Shown: positions 1 to 9,598 of the stretch, in pieces
How the letters are laid out: each line of letters begins with the position of its first letter
How positions within the stretch are numbered: position 1 is the first letter of the stretch
NCBI RefSeq assembly: GCF_018402035.1
Contig: NZ_JAGYJN010000002.1
Coordinates: 124,001-188,000, forward strand
Direction of reading: 5' to 3'
DNA length: 64,000 bases
Origin: Roseicyclus sp.
GTDB lineage: Bacteria; Pseudomonadota; Alphaproteobacteria; Rhodobacterales; Rhodobacteraceae
Position numbers and translations under genes: made by a program
The notes under the pieces: model-generated
Told to the model about the DNA's origin: nothing
Databases searched by the model: none
Seen by the model: only the letters and a program-made list of their open reading frames with translations

Positions 1-198
1 GGGCCGCAGCTCGAATCCCGCCCGCGTCATCCGTGCGCCGCGACGCTCGCGCACCAGCAACTGCCGACCCAGCGCCGACTCCAGCGCGTCCAGCCGCGCG
101 GAGATGGTCGAATGCGTGACATCCAGCCGCTCGGCGGCTTTGTTGAGGTTGCCCGTTTCCAGCACAGCGAGGAATGTTTCGAGGAACGTCAGGTTCAT
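1..198 (-). CDS. LysR-family transcriptional regulator, N-terminal part
   Basis: Reading the minus strand from an ATG at 198 gives 66 residues that run off the left edge without a stop. They form a LysR-type winged helix-turn-helix: MNLTFLETFLAVLETGNLNK, then KAAERLDVTHSTISARLDAL and a GRQLLVRERR wing region. LysR proteins are ligand-responsive regulators, often divergent from the genes they control. Here the gene diverges from the ABC transporter operon that starts at 311, with a 112-bp AT-rich gap between them, so local control of that operon is a fair inference. The effector-binding domain lies outside the window. Confidence 0.85.
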   Translation of the reverse strand, partial: MNLTFLETFLAVLETGNLNKAAERLDVTHSTISARLDALESALGRQLLVRERRGARMTRAGFELRP

Positions 199-310
199 GG
201 ATGACAAGGCCCGTAGGTTCATATTTCTCGAATTAATTCATCATAAAGTTTCGTTATCAAGTTGCAAAGCGTTTTGGCATCGTGGGATCCATGAAAAATC
301 GGCTCAGGAG

Positions 311-1440
311 ATGCCCGTGTTAAAACTTCAAGGTAGCGCTAAAGGTCTTGGACTGTCGCGCCGTCAGCTACTTGTCGGGGGCAAGCCTTTGGCTGCACCC
401 GCCCTTTTGTCACGCGCCGCGTTTGCTCAAAATCGCCCGCTGAATTTTCTGACCTGGGGTGGGCGGTTCGGCGAGGGTGTGCGCGCGGCCTTCTCGGACC
501 CGTTCACCGCCACCAGCGGTATCGCGGTTGAGGATATCACCCCCATAACTACGGCCGTTTCATCACGGCGATGCAAAACAACAATCCTGAGAATTTCGAC
601 CTCGCCTGGTTCTCGGATGAGGTGGAGCCTGCGCGGGCCGGTGCCCTCGGCTTTGTCAGAGGCGTTGGACTACAGCCTGATGCCTCATGCCTCAAACGCG
701 CGGGCCAGTGCGCGGCAGGAATTTGGCGTGAGCCCTTATGTGACCACCTACCAGATCGGTTTCCGCACCGACCTATGGAGCAGGACGCCTACGTCTTGGG
801 CTGATTTCTGGGATGTCGAGACGTTCCTCGGCCCCCGCTCGCTGGGCACCAGTGTAATGGGTGTGCTGGAGGCGGCGCTGATGGCTGACGGCGTGGCTCC
901 AGAAGACCTTTATCCCATTGATGAGGAGCGCGCTCTACCGCAAGCTTGACGAGATCAAGCGGCATGTGCGGGTGTTCCACAATACCTGCCGCGCAGCCCG
1001 CGCGCCAGCAGCTCTATCAGGGCGAGATTGCCATGATCTTGTCCTGGAGCTCGGATTTCATCGCGCAGAGGGTGGCTGGAGAGGCTATCGACGTGGTGTG
1101 GAACGGCGGGTTCTATTTCAGCCCCTCGGTGGGTATCGCCAAAGGCCTCGCCGTATCGTGAGCAGGCGCATGCCTATCTTGACCAGTTCTTCCAGCATGA
1201 CCGGCTCTTGAACTTCGTTAACGTATGGCCGACGACGCCCGTGGTCGACTCAGTAGCCGAGGCCATGACCGAGGAAGAGCGTGCCCGGACCGCAGCGGGC
1301 AACCTTGACCAGATGGTGAACCTTGACCGCGCACATTACCTTGTCAATCAGGAAAGCCTACAAGAGCGCTACGACTCTTGGCGGGTTCTTTGAGCCGCAA
1401 CTGGTATCAGGATCGGTTCCGCAAAGGTAAGGACGCTTGA
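311..1440 (+). pseudogene. ABC transporter substrate-binding protein (polyamine/spermidine-putrescine type), frameshifted
   Basis: The ATG at 311 opens a protein with a twin-arginine-like start (LSRRQLLVGG) and a signal-type hydrophobic stretch ending in AAFAQ, followed by LNFLTWGGRFGEGVRAAF, typical of PotD-like solute-binding proteins. The reading frame then jumps near 545, 650, 930, 1010, 1160 and 1370; pieces such as MQNNNPENFDLAWFSDEVE (571), VVWNGGFYFSPSVGIAKGLA (1090) and FVNVWPTTPVVDSVAEAM (1212) are in different frames but in the right order. The likely natural end is the TGA at 1438-1440, after RNWYQDRFRKGKDA, directly touching the ATPase start. Neighbours (ATPase, two permeases) confirm a complete import operon. 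Substrate is inferred from family only. Confidence 0.75.
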
Positions 1441-2574
1441 ATGGCGAATGAAACCGTCGGTGGCGCACGTGGAGCCACCGTCGTCGTGACCGACCTCCGC
1501 AAGCTTTACGGGCAAGTCCACGCCCTGAGCGGAGTGAACCTAACGATTGGCGCGGGCGAGTTCGTGTCACTGTTGGGGGCATCGGGCAGCGGGAAATCGA
1601 CCCTGCTGAAGTTGATTGCGGGGCTGGAGAATGCGTCATCAGGGCAGATCCTTCTTGGTGGCAGAGATGCGACGCGCCTGCCGTCAGAGAAGCGCGACAT
1701 AGGGATGGTATTTCAGGACTATGCGCTGTTTCCCTCAATGACCGTGGCGCAGAATATCGCATTTCCGCTGCGGATGCGCCGGGTGCCCGCAGACACGCAG
1801 TGCCGGCACATCGCGCGGGTGGCGGCGATGGTGGGAATTGAGGCATTTCTTGATCGCAAGCCGTCGCAACTTTCGGGGGCCAGCAACAGCGCGTGGCCAT
1901 CGCGCGGGCCATTGTGTTCGACCCTAAGATCCTGCTTTTGGACGAACCGTTGTCAGCGCTGGACAAGAACCTGCGCGAACAGACCAAAGGCGAGTTAAAG
2001 TCCCTACATGAGCGGCTGGGGGTGACGATCATCTACGTCACGCATGACCAGTCCGGAAGCGCTGGCCATGTCCGACCGAATTGCGGTGCTGGATCAGGGC
2101 GACATTGTGGATGTGGGCACGCCCACGGGCCTTTATTCCGCACCAAGGACGGCGTTTCTGGCGACATTCCTGGGCCAAGCGAACCTGTTGCCAGTGACCA
2201 TCGACACCCGCACCGAAGACGACTGCACCGCCAGCTCAGCTTGGGGTCGCTTCACCTTGCCCAGCGCACGCTTATCGCCAGAGTTGAACGCGGCCCCCGG
2301 CACGGCAGCCCTTGCAGTGATCCGGCCCGAACACCTGACGGTTGCCGAGGGGGAGGGGCCGCCCAGTGCCATCCGCATTGCCGTTACGGTGACGCAGGCG
2401 CTCTATAACGGTTCCGAGACGATCTACAGTGCCACCTGTAACGGCGAGCGGCCTCGTACTGACGCTACGCGACAACCGGCCGGGGCGGGCGATCTTTGCG
2501 GTTGGGGCATCGATGCCGCTGAATGTTGATCTGTCGCACGGGTTTATTGTGCCGGCTGCGGGGGCGGGACATGA
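1441..2574 (+). pseudogene. ABC transporter ATPase, PotA-like, frameshifted
   Basis: Starts at ATG 1441, immediately after the binding-protein stop. Walker A (GASGSGKSTLL) and the Q-loop (MVFQDYALFPSMTVAQN) are in the first frame; the signature is broken near 1875 (KPSQLSG then [11 protein letters not shown]); Walker B ([12 protein letters not shown]) and the H-loop (IIYVTHDQS) are in a second frame; a third frame from about 2050 carries [20 protein letters not shown] and a TOBE-like C-terminal domain ([10 protein letters not shown]). A further break sits near 2440. At least three indels separate otherwise well-conserved blocks, so the gene is either recently dead or misread. It would energise import through the permeases at 2571 and 3396. 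The end is approximate. Confidence 0.8.
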
Positions 2575-3399
2575 TCGCGGGACGGGCGCACCTATTTTGG
2601 CTGCTTCCCGGTCTTATTGCCATGGCGGTGCTGTTCGTTTGGCCCATCGCCGGGCTGGTGGTGCTTAGCCTTGATGTGCCAGCGAGCGCCGTAAGCCCCT
2701 ATGCCTTCATCTTGAACGAACCGATCTATCGCCGTGTGATGTTTAACACCGCGATCTCCTCGCTGGGCACGACGTTCCTGTGCCTTCTGATCGGATATCC
2801 GGTTGCCTATGCGATTCATCACCATCCGGCCGCCGTGGCGGTCGATCGTGCTAGGGTCGGTGCTATTTTCCCTATGCAGTGGGCACTATGCCGCGCGCGT
2901 TTTCGTGGATAGTGCTGCTGGGGGACCGTGGGGTGGTCAACCGCACCTTGATGCAGGTGTTTGACTGGCGCGAGCCGATCCAGATGCTTTACAATCAAAG
3001 CGGCGTGCTGATCGGTATGACGCATGTCATGCTGCCCTACATGGTGTTGACGCTGCTGGCGTCGATGTCGCGGGTGCCGCCGCAACTGGTGCCTGCGGCG
3101 CGCACGCTGGGTGCCGGGCCGCTGCGCGCCTTCACCAACGTCTTTCTGCCGCTGACCATGCCGGGTGTGCTTGCGGGGGTGATGATGACCTTCATTTTTC
3201 GCTGGGCTTCTTTGTCGTGCCTGCCATCTTGGGCGGCGCGCAGCAAACGACAGTTGTGATGATCCTGCGCGACCTGACGCTGGGCCTCGGTCGCTGGGGC
3301 ATCGGGTCGGCGCTTTCGATCTCTGTTATCATCATCTGCATTGTCGGGGCGGCGATCTATGTGCCGCTGGCTCGCATTGGCGAGGTGGAGGATCAATGA
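2571..3399 (+). pseudogene. ABC transporter permease 1 (PotB-like), frameshifted
   Basis: ATG at 2571 gives MIAGRAHLFWLLPGLIAMAV and further membrane helices (IAGLVVLSL, AISSLGTTFLCLLIGYPVAY). The frame breaks near 2825; the next frame carries DRGVVNRTLMQVF and the EAA-like cytoplasmic loop PAARTLGAGPLRAFTNVFLP (about 3090-3155), the ATPase contact typical of binding-protein-dependent permeases. A second break near 3205 leads to PAILGGAQQTTVVMI and a last helix, ending with TGA at 3397-3399. That stop overlaps the next permease start in an ATGA, normal for a translationally coupled pair. Family assignment is secure; transported compound is not visible. Confidence 0.78.
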
Positions 3400-4332
3400 C
3401 CCCGCTGGGACGCCTTGCCACCGCCACTATCGCCAGCATGTTCCTGTGCCTTGTTGTGCTCTATATGGTCGCCCCTATCCTTGTGGGCGCCAGCGTATCG
3501 GTAACGCGGGGAGAGTTCCTTGCCTTCCCGCCACAGGGGTTCTCCAACCGTTGGTTTGCCAACATCGCTTCGGACAGGCTGTGGCGCGCCGCCTTCTTCA
3601 ACAGTTTGATCATCGGCACATTGGCTACCTGCATTGCGACCATTTTGGGCACGCTGACCGCTTATGGCATGGCCCTGACGCAGAACCCTGTCCTGCGGCG
3701 CACGCTGATTGTGCTGTTCATCTTGCCGCTGGCGGTGCCGCACATGTCGCTAGCGATGGCCTTCTACCCGGTTTTTGCAAAACTGGGGCTGATCGGCACG
3801 CATCTGGGCGTGTCCCTCGCGCAGGGCCTGTTCGCCATTCCGCTGGTGGTGCTGGCAGTGCTGCCCGTTATCCGGCGGCGCGACCTGCAATTGGAACGCG
3901 CCGCGCGCACGCTTGGCGCCGGGCCTTTGGCGAGCTTTTTATCTGGTGATGTTGCCCATCATGCTGCCCGGCATCGCGGTTGGTGCTGCGCTTTCGTTCA
4001 TGATCTCATTTGATGATGTGACCGCGCCGATATTTCTCTCTGGCTCCACTGCAGGGACACTGCCGAAGATGATGCTGGATGCGCTCGCGTTGAACAGCGA
4101 TCCCTCGGTGATGGCCGCCTCAACCGTGATCGCTATGCTAGGCCTTGGTCTTTTCTTGATCGGGGCTGGGCGCAGGCCCGGCCGCGGGGGTAGCGGGCCT
4201 GAAAAATGCGAGTTTGTGCCAAAAGCTAAAGCAGCGCGGACCAGCCTCTGCTCCGACATGGGTTGGACGTTTTGGCAACTTTCGGAGCGGTCATGCCGAG
4301 GGTTTGCTGTGGAATATCGATGCCACGGTTGA
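3396..4332 (+). pseudogene. ABC transporter permease 2 (PotC-like), frameshifted
   Basis: ATG at 3396 overlaps the previous stop (ATGA). The protein has helices at TIASMFLCLVVLYMVAPILV and SLIIGTLATCIATILGTLTA and the EAA-type loop LERAARTLGAGPL; the frame shifts near 3930 and continues as WRAFYLVMLPIMLPGIAVGA and FDDVTAPIFLSGSTAGTLPK, both very typical of PotC-like inner-membrane permeases. After the last helix (VIAMLGLGLFLIGAG, about 4165) the sequence loses family character, and the reading frame only stops at 4330-4332, so the natural C-terminus is probably near 4200 and the tail is degraded. Last gene of the ABC operon. Confidence 0.78.
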
Positions 4333-4710
4333 TAAGCAATCTACACAGCCTGGGGCAGTGGGCGTTTCCACAGCCGTAGTGGAACCTTAGGGTCCTGATC
4401 TGAAATAAGGGCAGCCTTCCATAATCCCTCTGCTCATAGGGCCGTGCCTCCCATAGGGCGGTGCCTTCGGCCTGTTTGGCGAATATGGTCTGGTGCGGCT
4501 TTCAGGGATCGATGCCTTGATATTGAGCATTCGCAACTCGGGCGTTGAAAGAAGCCGGCGCATTGTCTGTGGCAAACCAAATCTGTGCGCTCTTCGCCTT
4601 TATACCAAGGACTTCGCGCCCTCTTGCTTCCACAGTGCTTCCACGGGTTTTGGAAACGCAAACGCCGCGCCGGAGGGCGGCTCATAAGAGTCTGATACAT
4701 TTGTGTATTT
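4333..4710. other. No gene; degraded stretch
   Basis: I see no supportable gene here. It contains an imperfect inverted repeat around 4361-4386 (GTTTCCAC ... GTGGAAC) that could be the remains of a terminator for the ABC operon, and an imperfect tandem repeat near 4432-4468 built on CCCATAGGGC. The short reading frames have no recognisable motif. Confidence 0.5.
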
Positions 4711-4757
4711 TGGTTGCGGGGGCTGGATTTGAATCTGTGGCCTTCAGGTTATAAGCT
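4711..4757 (-). pseudogene. 3' half of an initiator tRNA-fMet, decayed
   Basis: On the minus strand the segment reads ATAACCTGAAGG, then a T-arm-like ATTCAAATC, then CCCCCGCAACCA. These match the anticodon 3' arm, variable loop, T-arm and acceptor end with encoded CCA of bacterial initiator tRNA. The anticodon position reads TAT instead of CAT and the T-stem has unpaired changes, so it is not functional. The 5' half (acceptor 5' strand, D-arm) is absent. A lone 3' tRNA end is what is left when an integrating element duplicates or shears the tRNA 3' end, so this may mark an old attachment site; that is inference. Confidence 0.7.
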
Positions 4758-4937
4758 AATTCCAAAGCATTTACGTTATGGAATTACAACATTTTAACTA
4801 TGCCTCCTTCCCGTCAGATCGAAATTTTGCATAGTCACTAACCTTGGCTGATTTCGTTAAAAATGCACCAAATCAGCGCGTAGCTGCCCAACTGCCGTTG
4901 TCTGCCACACTCGTTGAGGGAATGTTAAGGTCGGCAG

Positions 4938-5059
4938 TTGTGCTGAGCCTCCCCATCTGAATTGGTCCACCGTTATGTTTAGGAGACGGAGGACAAGGAA
5001 TGGCGAACAAGCGGCACAAGCCCGAGGAAATAGTTCAGAAGCTGCGGCAGGTTGACTGA
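4938..5059 (+). mobile_element. IS3-family insertion sequence, left-end remnant with orfA start
   Basis: A terminal-like stretch (GAGCCTCCCC, about 4945) is followed by a good ribosome site (GGAGGACAAGG) and an ATG at 5000 encoding MANKRHKPEEIVQKLRQV, the characteristic start of IS3-family OrfA (HTH_Tnp). The frame ends after 19 codons at 5057-5059, where the sequence switches abruptly to the C-terminal side of the primase gene on the other strand. So only the first hundred or so bases of the element survive, and the junction at about 5056 is a deletion or recombination point. The outer boundary is approximate because I cannot see the matching inverted repeat. Confidence 0.7.
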
Positions 5060-5636
5060 TATAGCCATCGATATCCTGCAGCGGAATGACAAGCCGGTGG
5101 CCTGCGTCCAGGCGCAGGGCGAGCGGTGTAACCTGCTTGGCCGCAAGATATGGATGATCGCCTGGCGCCGGATGCGCGCTCGCCCAGATCCGCGCGGCGC
5201 GCGCAGCAGCTTCGTCTGCCCGGCTTGGCGCGGGCGCGGCATCGTCGACAGGATTGCGCTCAAGCGGCGCCTCGGGCAGTGCCAGTTGCGGCTTGCAAGG
5301 ATCGTTCGCCGGCATGTCCGACGGACCTGTGCGGCGGCCCACAGGCTGGTGGCGCGTAGCCATGCCAATCCGGTCAGCAACCCATTCGGCGGCATCCTCG
5401 CGGCGCATGCCGAGATCGCGACCGACCAGCTCCGGGAACCAACCGCCTCGACCTTCCTCGTGGTCGAACCACATGCCGGCACGCGCACCGGAGACGACCA
5501 CCGAGAGGCTGCCCTTGCGGCCCCAGCGCCATTCCTGACCTGCGCGGAACGTGGGCTTGCCCAACAGCTCGACCGCGAGCTCCGGCACCCGTACGCGCAG
5601 TTCTGCATCGAAAGCCCGCCAATCCCGCCCTCTCAT
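5057..5636 (-). pseudogene. Toprim-type DNA primase of plasmids/phages, C-terminally truncated
   Basis: Starts at ATG 5636 (MRGRDWRAFDAELRVRVPEL); the frame stays open upstream to 5726 but that part lacks family character. The N-terminal domain (ELLGKPTFRAGQEWRWG, MWFDHEEGRGGWFPELVG) is the conserved leader of a primase-like Toprim protein common on alphaproteobacterial plasmids and integrative elements. The start of the Toprim core is reached (RLVIPLQDIDGYI) and then the gene is cut by the IS3 remnant at about 5056, so the metal-binding EGWA/D-x-D part is missing. About 190 residues remain. It points to a plasmid or conjugative element as the source of this region. It cannot be active. Confidence 0.72.
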
Positions 5637-6231
5637 CGCTGCCCCCGCGGGACTGGGCGCATGCACGCCGGTCGGCTGGAGGGCCGGGGCAGCATGGCGC
5701 AGGAGATGGCGAAGAGGGGCGGACACGGGGCTCTACAACCGGATGAGGGGCGTCGTTGCCCTCGGTTCTGCCGCCCTGCAGGCCACCTCCGCGACGTTGA
5801 AACCGGTCCGCCCAGATTTTGGCCACGACGCCGGGAGGGGTGAGCTCTTCAATTAATGCATTGAAATCATGAGGAATAAAGGGTGGACCCCAGACGCCGG
5901 AACCGCCTATTCTCGGGCTGGCGAGACCACGCGGCGCGGAGGTGGGGTCACCCCTCATCCGCGCGAACGGGGTGAACGGTTCCACCCACTCAAGGCCTGT
6001 GGCGAAACGGGTGGACCCCCAGCCAAGCACCCTCGCCATTGGAAGCGCAGCCTGGAGCTTCAGGATGCTAAGCGAGGCGCCCTTGGCCGAAACCGTTGGG
6101 CCCGACAACGGTTTGCAGGGACATCACACGGCCGCGACAAGGTCGCCATAGGCAGTGTTTAAACTGCCAACAGTGCTCAGACGAGTGCCAACCTCGTTTG
6201 CGGGGAAACGAGGTTCATCCGGCGCTTGTAT
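5637..6231. other. Upstream region of the primase remnant, no confident gene
   Basis: The minus strand stays open in one frame over much of this stretch, but the protein is proline/arginine-rich and has no motif I recognise. It holds a hairpin at about 6083-6111 (AAACCGTTG, 7-nt loop, CAACGGTTT) closely related in sequence to the hairpins inside the two direct repeats at 6541 and 9438. A short direct echo, GGGTGAACGG/GGGTGACCCC-like, flanks 5950-5975. Nothing else can be supported. Confidence 0.35.
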
Positions 6232-6400
6232 TCAATGGCCGCTCACAGGCTGCGTTCGGATGCCATACTCGGAGCGATTCACGATCCACACGACGATCCG
6301 GCGCAATTGCATGGGCTTAGGTTCCTCGCCACGCGCAAGCCGCCCATCAAGCACAGCACGCAGGATGCCAATATCAGCACCACCTGCGGTTCAGGCGGGC
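6232..6400 (-). pseudogene. Possible gene fragment of unknown function
   Basis: On the minus strand about 50 codons before a TGA at 6232-6234 read ADIGILRAVLDGRLARGEEP followed by MQLRRIVVWIVNRSEYGIRT, with even amino-acid composition unlike the shadow frames around it. Upstream the frame is closed and a different frame continues, so if real it is the C-terminal end of a broken gene. I do not recognise the family. It lies just outside the left direct repeat of the TOTE gene. Confidence 0.25.
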
Positions 6401-6540
6401 GTCGTGTATCCGGCCACGCCGGAGGCCGAGGTCAGCGGAGGTAGTGGTGTTGTGCTTGTCAACACCACTCTCCCAGCCGCGCTTCGCCACCTCACCCCGC
6501 GTCAGGGCCTCATCATGTTCATCGCCCAGATGCCACCGTC

Positions 6541-6680
6541 CATCTACCCCGGAATCAACCCCTTGATCTGCTTTGCTCGGCCATGTAGCGGCACCGGCAA
6601 GCTTGAGGACTTCGGCGGGCAAAAGCCGTTGGGACCGTCAACGGCTTTTCTTGGCCATCTCTATTTGTTCGCTACCAAAT
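6541..6680. repeat. Direct repeat, left copy, flanking the TOTE gene
   Basis: About 140 bp from CATCTA...GGAATCAACCCC to ...TTGTTCGCTACCAAAT recur at 9438-9578 in the same orientation with only about eight differences including one indel. The repeat contains a perfect 11-bp hairpin at 6621-6649 (AAAAGCCGTTG, loop GGACCGT, CAACGGCTTTT). Together the two copies bracket the primase-helicase gene almost exactly. Confidence 0.9.
6621..6652. terminator. Bidirectional intrinsic terminator hairpin in left repeat
   Basis: Perfect 11-bp stem AAAAGCCGTTG / CAACGGCTTTT with a 7-nt loop. Because the stem ends in A and T runs it can act in both directions. An identical hairpin sits in the right repeat at 9519-9547. 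Confidence 0.6.
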
Positions 6681-6801
6681 ATGCCGCGTCACCATTATGC
6701 GGAGTTCTGGGTTTCAAGCTGTTGTTCTGCTGAATCATTTTCGGTTTTCCGCTTTGGATAATCATGATGCCTCTGCTCTCAACCGCAGAAGAACATCTCC
6801 C

Positions 6802-9365
6802 ATGAACTCCCCCTCGAACTCTCCGCTCGGCGATCCGATCGACGAGCGGCTGACCTGCTTACGCCTGTCGCTTTCGCGCTTTATGCTGGACCGGACGGAA
6901 AGCTCTGGGTGGAAATCGCAGTTGGCAGACAGAAGCGACATTGAGGCGGAGTTGGCGCGGGTTCGAGCCCGTCTGGCCGATCTGGATGTCGAACGAGTGC
7001 AGCTTCAGCGCGACGTTGCAGCGCTGGAGGCTCGTCTCGCTGCAGAGCAGGTGCCGGCAGTGAGACAATCCTCATTCGAGAACGCCCCTGTCACTAATTC
7101 CTCGCCGTCGCGCGACAAGATCGATCTGTTCCGACGGCTGTTTGCCGGTCGGCCTGACGTGTTCCCAGTGCGATGGGAAAACAGAAAGACTGGTCGCTCC
7201 GGGTATTCGCCCGCCTGCGCCAACGAATGGGTGAAAGGGATCTGCGGCAAGCCGAAGGTCAAATGCGGAGAATGCCCCCATCAGAAGTTCATCCCGCCGA
7301 ATGAAAGCGTCATAGAAAAACACCTGCGCGGCGACGATGGTCGGGGCGGGGATTTTGTCGCTGGTGTCTATCCTTTGCTGCCCGGCGATACATGCTGGTT
7401 CCTGGCTGCGGATTTTGACAAGGCGTCCTGGAATGAAGACGCCAATGCGCTGCTTGAAACCTGCCGGGGGAAGGGCGTGCCCGCAGCGCTGGAACGGTCG
7501 AGGTCAGGAAACGGAGGGCATGTCTGGATCTTCTTCTCTGAATCGGTCTCCGCTCGTTTGGCGCGCCAGCTTGGATCCGTCCTGATCACGGAAACGATGG
7601 AGCGACTGGCCTGAAATCGGCTTCGCCTCCTATGATCGGCTGTTTCCGAACCAGGATACGATGCCGATTGGCGGCTTCGGAAATCTGATCGCGCTGCCGC
7701 TCCAAAACACCGCACGCAAAGTTGGCAACAGCGTCTTTGTGGACGCGGACATGCAGCCACATGGTGATCAGTGGGCCTTTTTGTCTTCCTTGCCGAGAAT
7801 GACGATGGCGGCGGTGACCGACCTCGTCGAAGCGGCAGAGCATTCCGGGCGAGTGCTGGGCGTCCGCATGCCGGTGGAAGACGAGCAAGCAGACGAACCG
7901 TGGAAAATGTCGCCCTCGCGCCGCACTATACCGACCCGACTGGATGTGCCCATCCCGCAGACAATCAAGGTGACGGTCGCGGATCAGATTTACATTGACC
8001 AGTCCGACCTTCCATCAGCCATGATTGCCCAACTGGCGCGACTGGCCGCGTTCCAGAACCCCGAATTTTACCGCGCACAAGCGATGCGGTTGCCGACATT
8101 TGGAAAGCCGCGCATTGTGTCCTGCGCCGAGCTGCATCCCCGGCACATCGCACTGCCGCGTGGCTGCTTTGACGAGGTGGCCGGGTTCCTCGCCGATCAC
8201 GGAGCGAAGGTCGAACTTGAGGATTTGCGTGAGGAAGGCACCGCAATACCGGAGACTGTGCGGTTCCGCGGTGAACTCCGCCAGCAGCAGTCGCGGGCAT
8301 TCGATGCCCTTGATCAAGCACGATACCGGCGTGCTGGCAGCCACCACCGCCTTCGGCAAGACGGTCGTGGCCTCGGCGCTGATCGCGCATCGCACCCGCA
8401 ACACGCTGGTTCTGGTTCACCGCCGGGAATTGCTGAGCCAATGGGTTGAACGGCTTGGCTCGTTCCTACAGATTGATCCCAAGCAGATCGGCACCATCGG
8501 CGGCGGGAAACGCAGACCCACCGGTGTGATCGACGTGGCGCTGATCCAAAGTCTCGTTCGCAAGGGTGAAGTTGACGACATCGTTGCCGATTATGGCCAT
8601 ATTGTCGTCGATGAATGCCATCACCTGTCTGCTGTGAGCTTTGAGGTTGTCGCCCGCAGATCGAAAGCGCGTTATGTTGTCGGTTTGTCGGCAACCGTCG
8701 CCCGAAAGGACGGGCATCATCCGATCATCTTCATGCAATGCGGCCCGGTGCGCCATCAGGTAAGCGCCAAATCGCAAGCCGCCGAAAGTGGCCTTCGCCA
8801 CCGGGCGCGGGAACGTCACACGAGATTCCGGTTACAGGACACGCTCGCCATGGCCGAACGCCCGTCCATGCCTGCAATCTATGCAGCACTGGCGGAGGAC
8901 GAGGCCCGAAATGATCTGATCTTCCATGACGTGCTGAAATCGCTTGAGGCCAAGCGCTCGCCGATTGTCTTGACCGAACGAAAGGACCACCTCGACTATC
9001 TCCAGAAACGGTTCTCAGGGTTTGCCAGAAATATCGTGGTGCTTCGGGGCGCCATGTCGGCAAAGGACCGGAAGGTAGCGCAAGTGGCGTTGAGCGTTGC
9101 CGATGATGAAGAACGGCTGATACTCGCGACAGGTCGCTACATCGGCGAGGGGCTTCGATGATGCTCGTCTCGATACCCTGTTTCTGACCATGCCGATCGC
9201 CTGAAGGGCACGCTGGCGCAGTATGTCGGTAGATTACACCGACAACATGACGACAAGAAAGACGTGCTGGTGGTCGACTATGTTGATAGTTCGGTTCCGG
9301 TTCTCGCGAGAATGGCGGCGAAGCGACGAACAGGTTACCGGGCTCTCGGATATGTCATGGAATAG
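6802..9365 (+). pseudogene. TOTE-type archaeo-eukaryotic primase plus superfamily 2 helicase, frameshifted
   Basis: ATG at 6802 starts a protein of about 850 residues if the frame is repaired. Order: coiled coil (IEAELARVRARLADLDVERV), then the archaeo-eukaryotic primase domain known from TOTE conflict systems (LFRRLFAGRPDVFPVRWENR; a Cys cluster ICGKPKVKCGECPHQKF; metal-site motif WFLAADFDK; SRSGNGGHVWIFF), then QDTMPIGGFGNLIALPLQ, and a DEAD/DEAH-like helicase: motif I TTAFGKTVVAS, motif II VVDECHHLS, motif III LSATVARKDG, motif VI QYVGRLHR. Frame breaks lie at about 7605, 8310, 8730-8840, 9150 and 9190; most are single-base changes, e.g. GAGGGGCTTCGAT for GAGGGCTTCGAT. Stop at 9363-9365. 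TOTE proteins are predicted antiviral or inter-element conflict proteins; function here is inference from family. Flanked by direct repeats. Confidence 0.82.
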
Positions 9366-9437
9366 CACCCCGCGGAAAGCGGGATACCATTCTTGCTCGA
9401 GCGTTCAGGGACGTTGCGCAGCGACGGCGAGGATCTG

Positions 9438-9578
9438 CATCTAACGCGGAATCAACCCCTTGATCTGCTTTGCTCGGCCATGTAACGGCGCCGGCAAGCT
9501 TGAGGGACTTCAGCGGGCAAAAGCCGTTGGGACCGTCAACGGCTTTTCTTGGCCATCTGTATTTGTTCGCTACCAAAT
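9438..9578. repeat. Direct repeat, right copy, flanking the TOTE gene
   Basis: Same orientation copy of 6541-6680, beginning 72 bp after the primase-helicase stop. Both copies carry the same terminator-like hairpin (here 9519-9547). Sequence outside the repeat differs at both ends, so the repeat has defined edges near CATCTA and CTACCAAAT. Confidence 0.9.
9519..9550. terminator. Terminator hairpin in right repeat
   Basis: Perfect AAAAGCCGTTG / CAACGGCTTTT stem, loop GGACCGT, followed by TTTTCTT. Well placed to end transcription of the primase-helicase gene on the + strand. Confidence 0.65.
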
Positions 9579-9598
9579 CGCCCGGCGCCAGTACCGCG

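Noticed and set aside
4432..4468. Imperfect tandem repeat around CCCATAGGGC
   Set aside because: Only two units and no further structure.
6374..6622. 82-codon minus-strand frame overlapping the left direct repeat
   Set aside because: Half of it lies in the repeat, which also gives a similar frame in the right copy; no motif and no conserved start.
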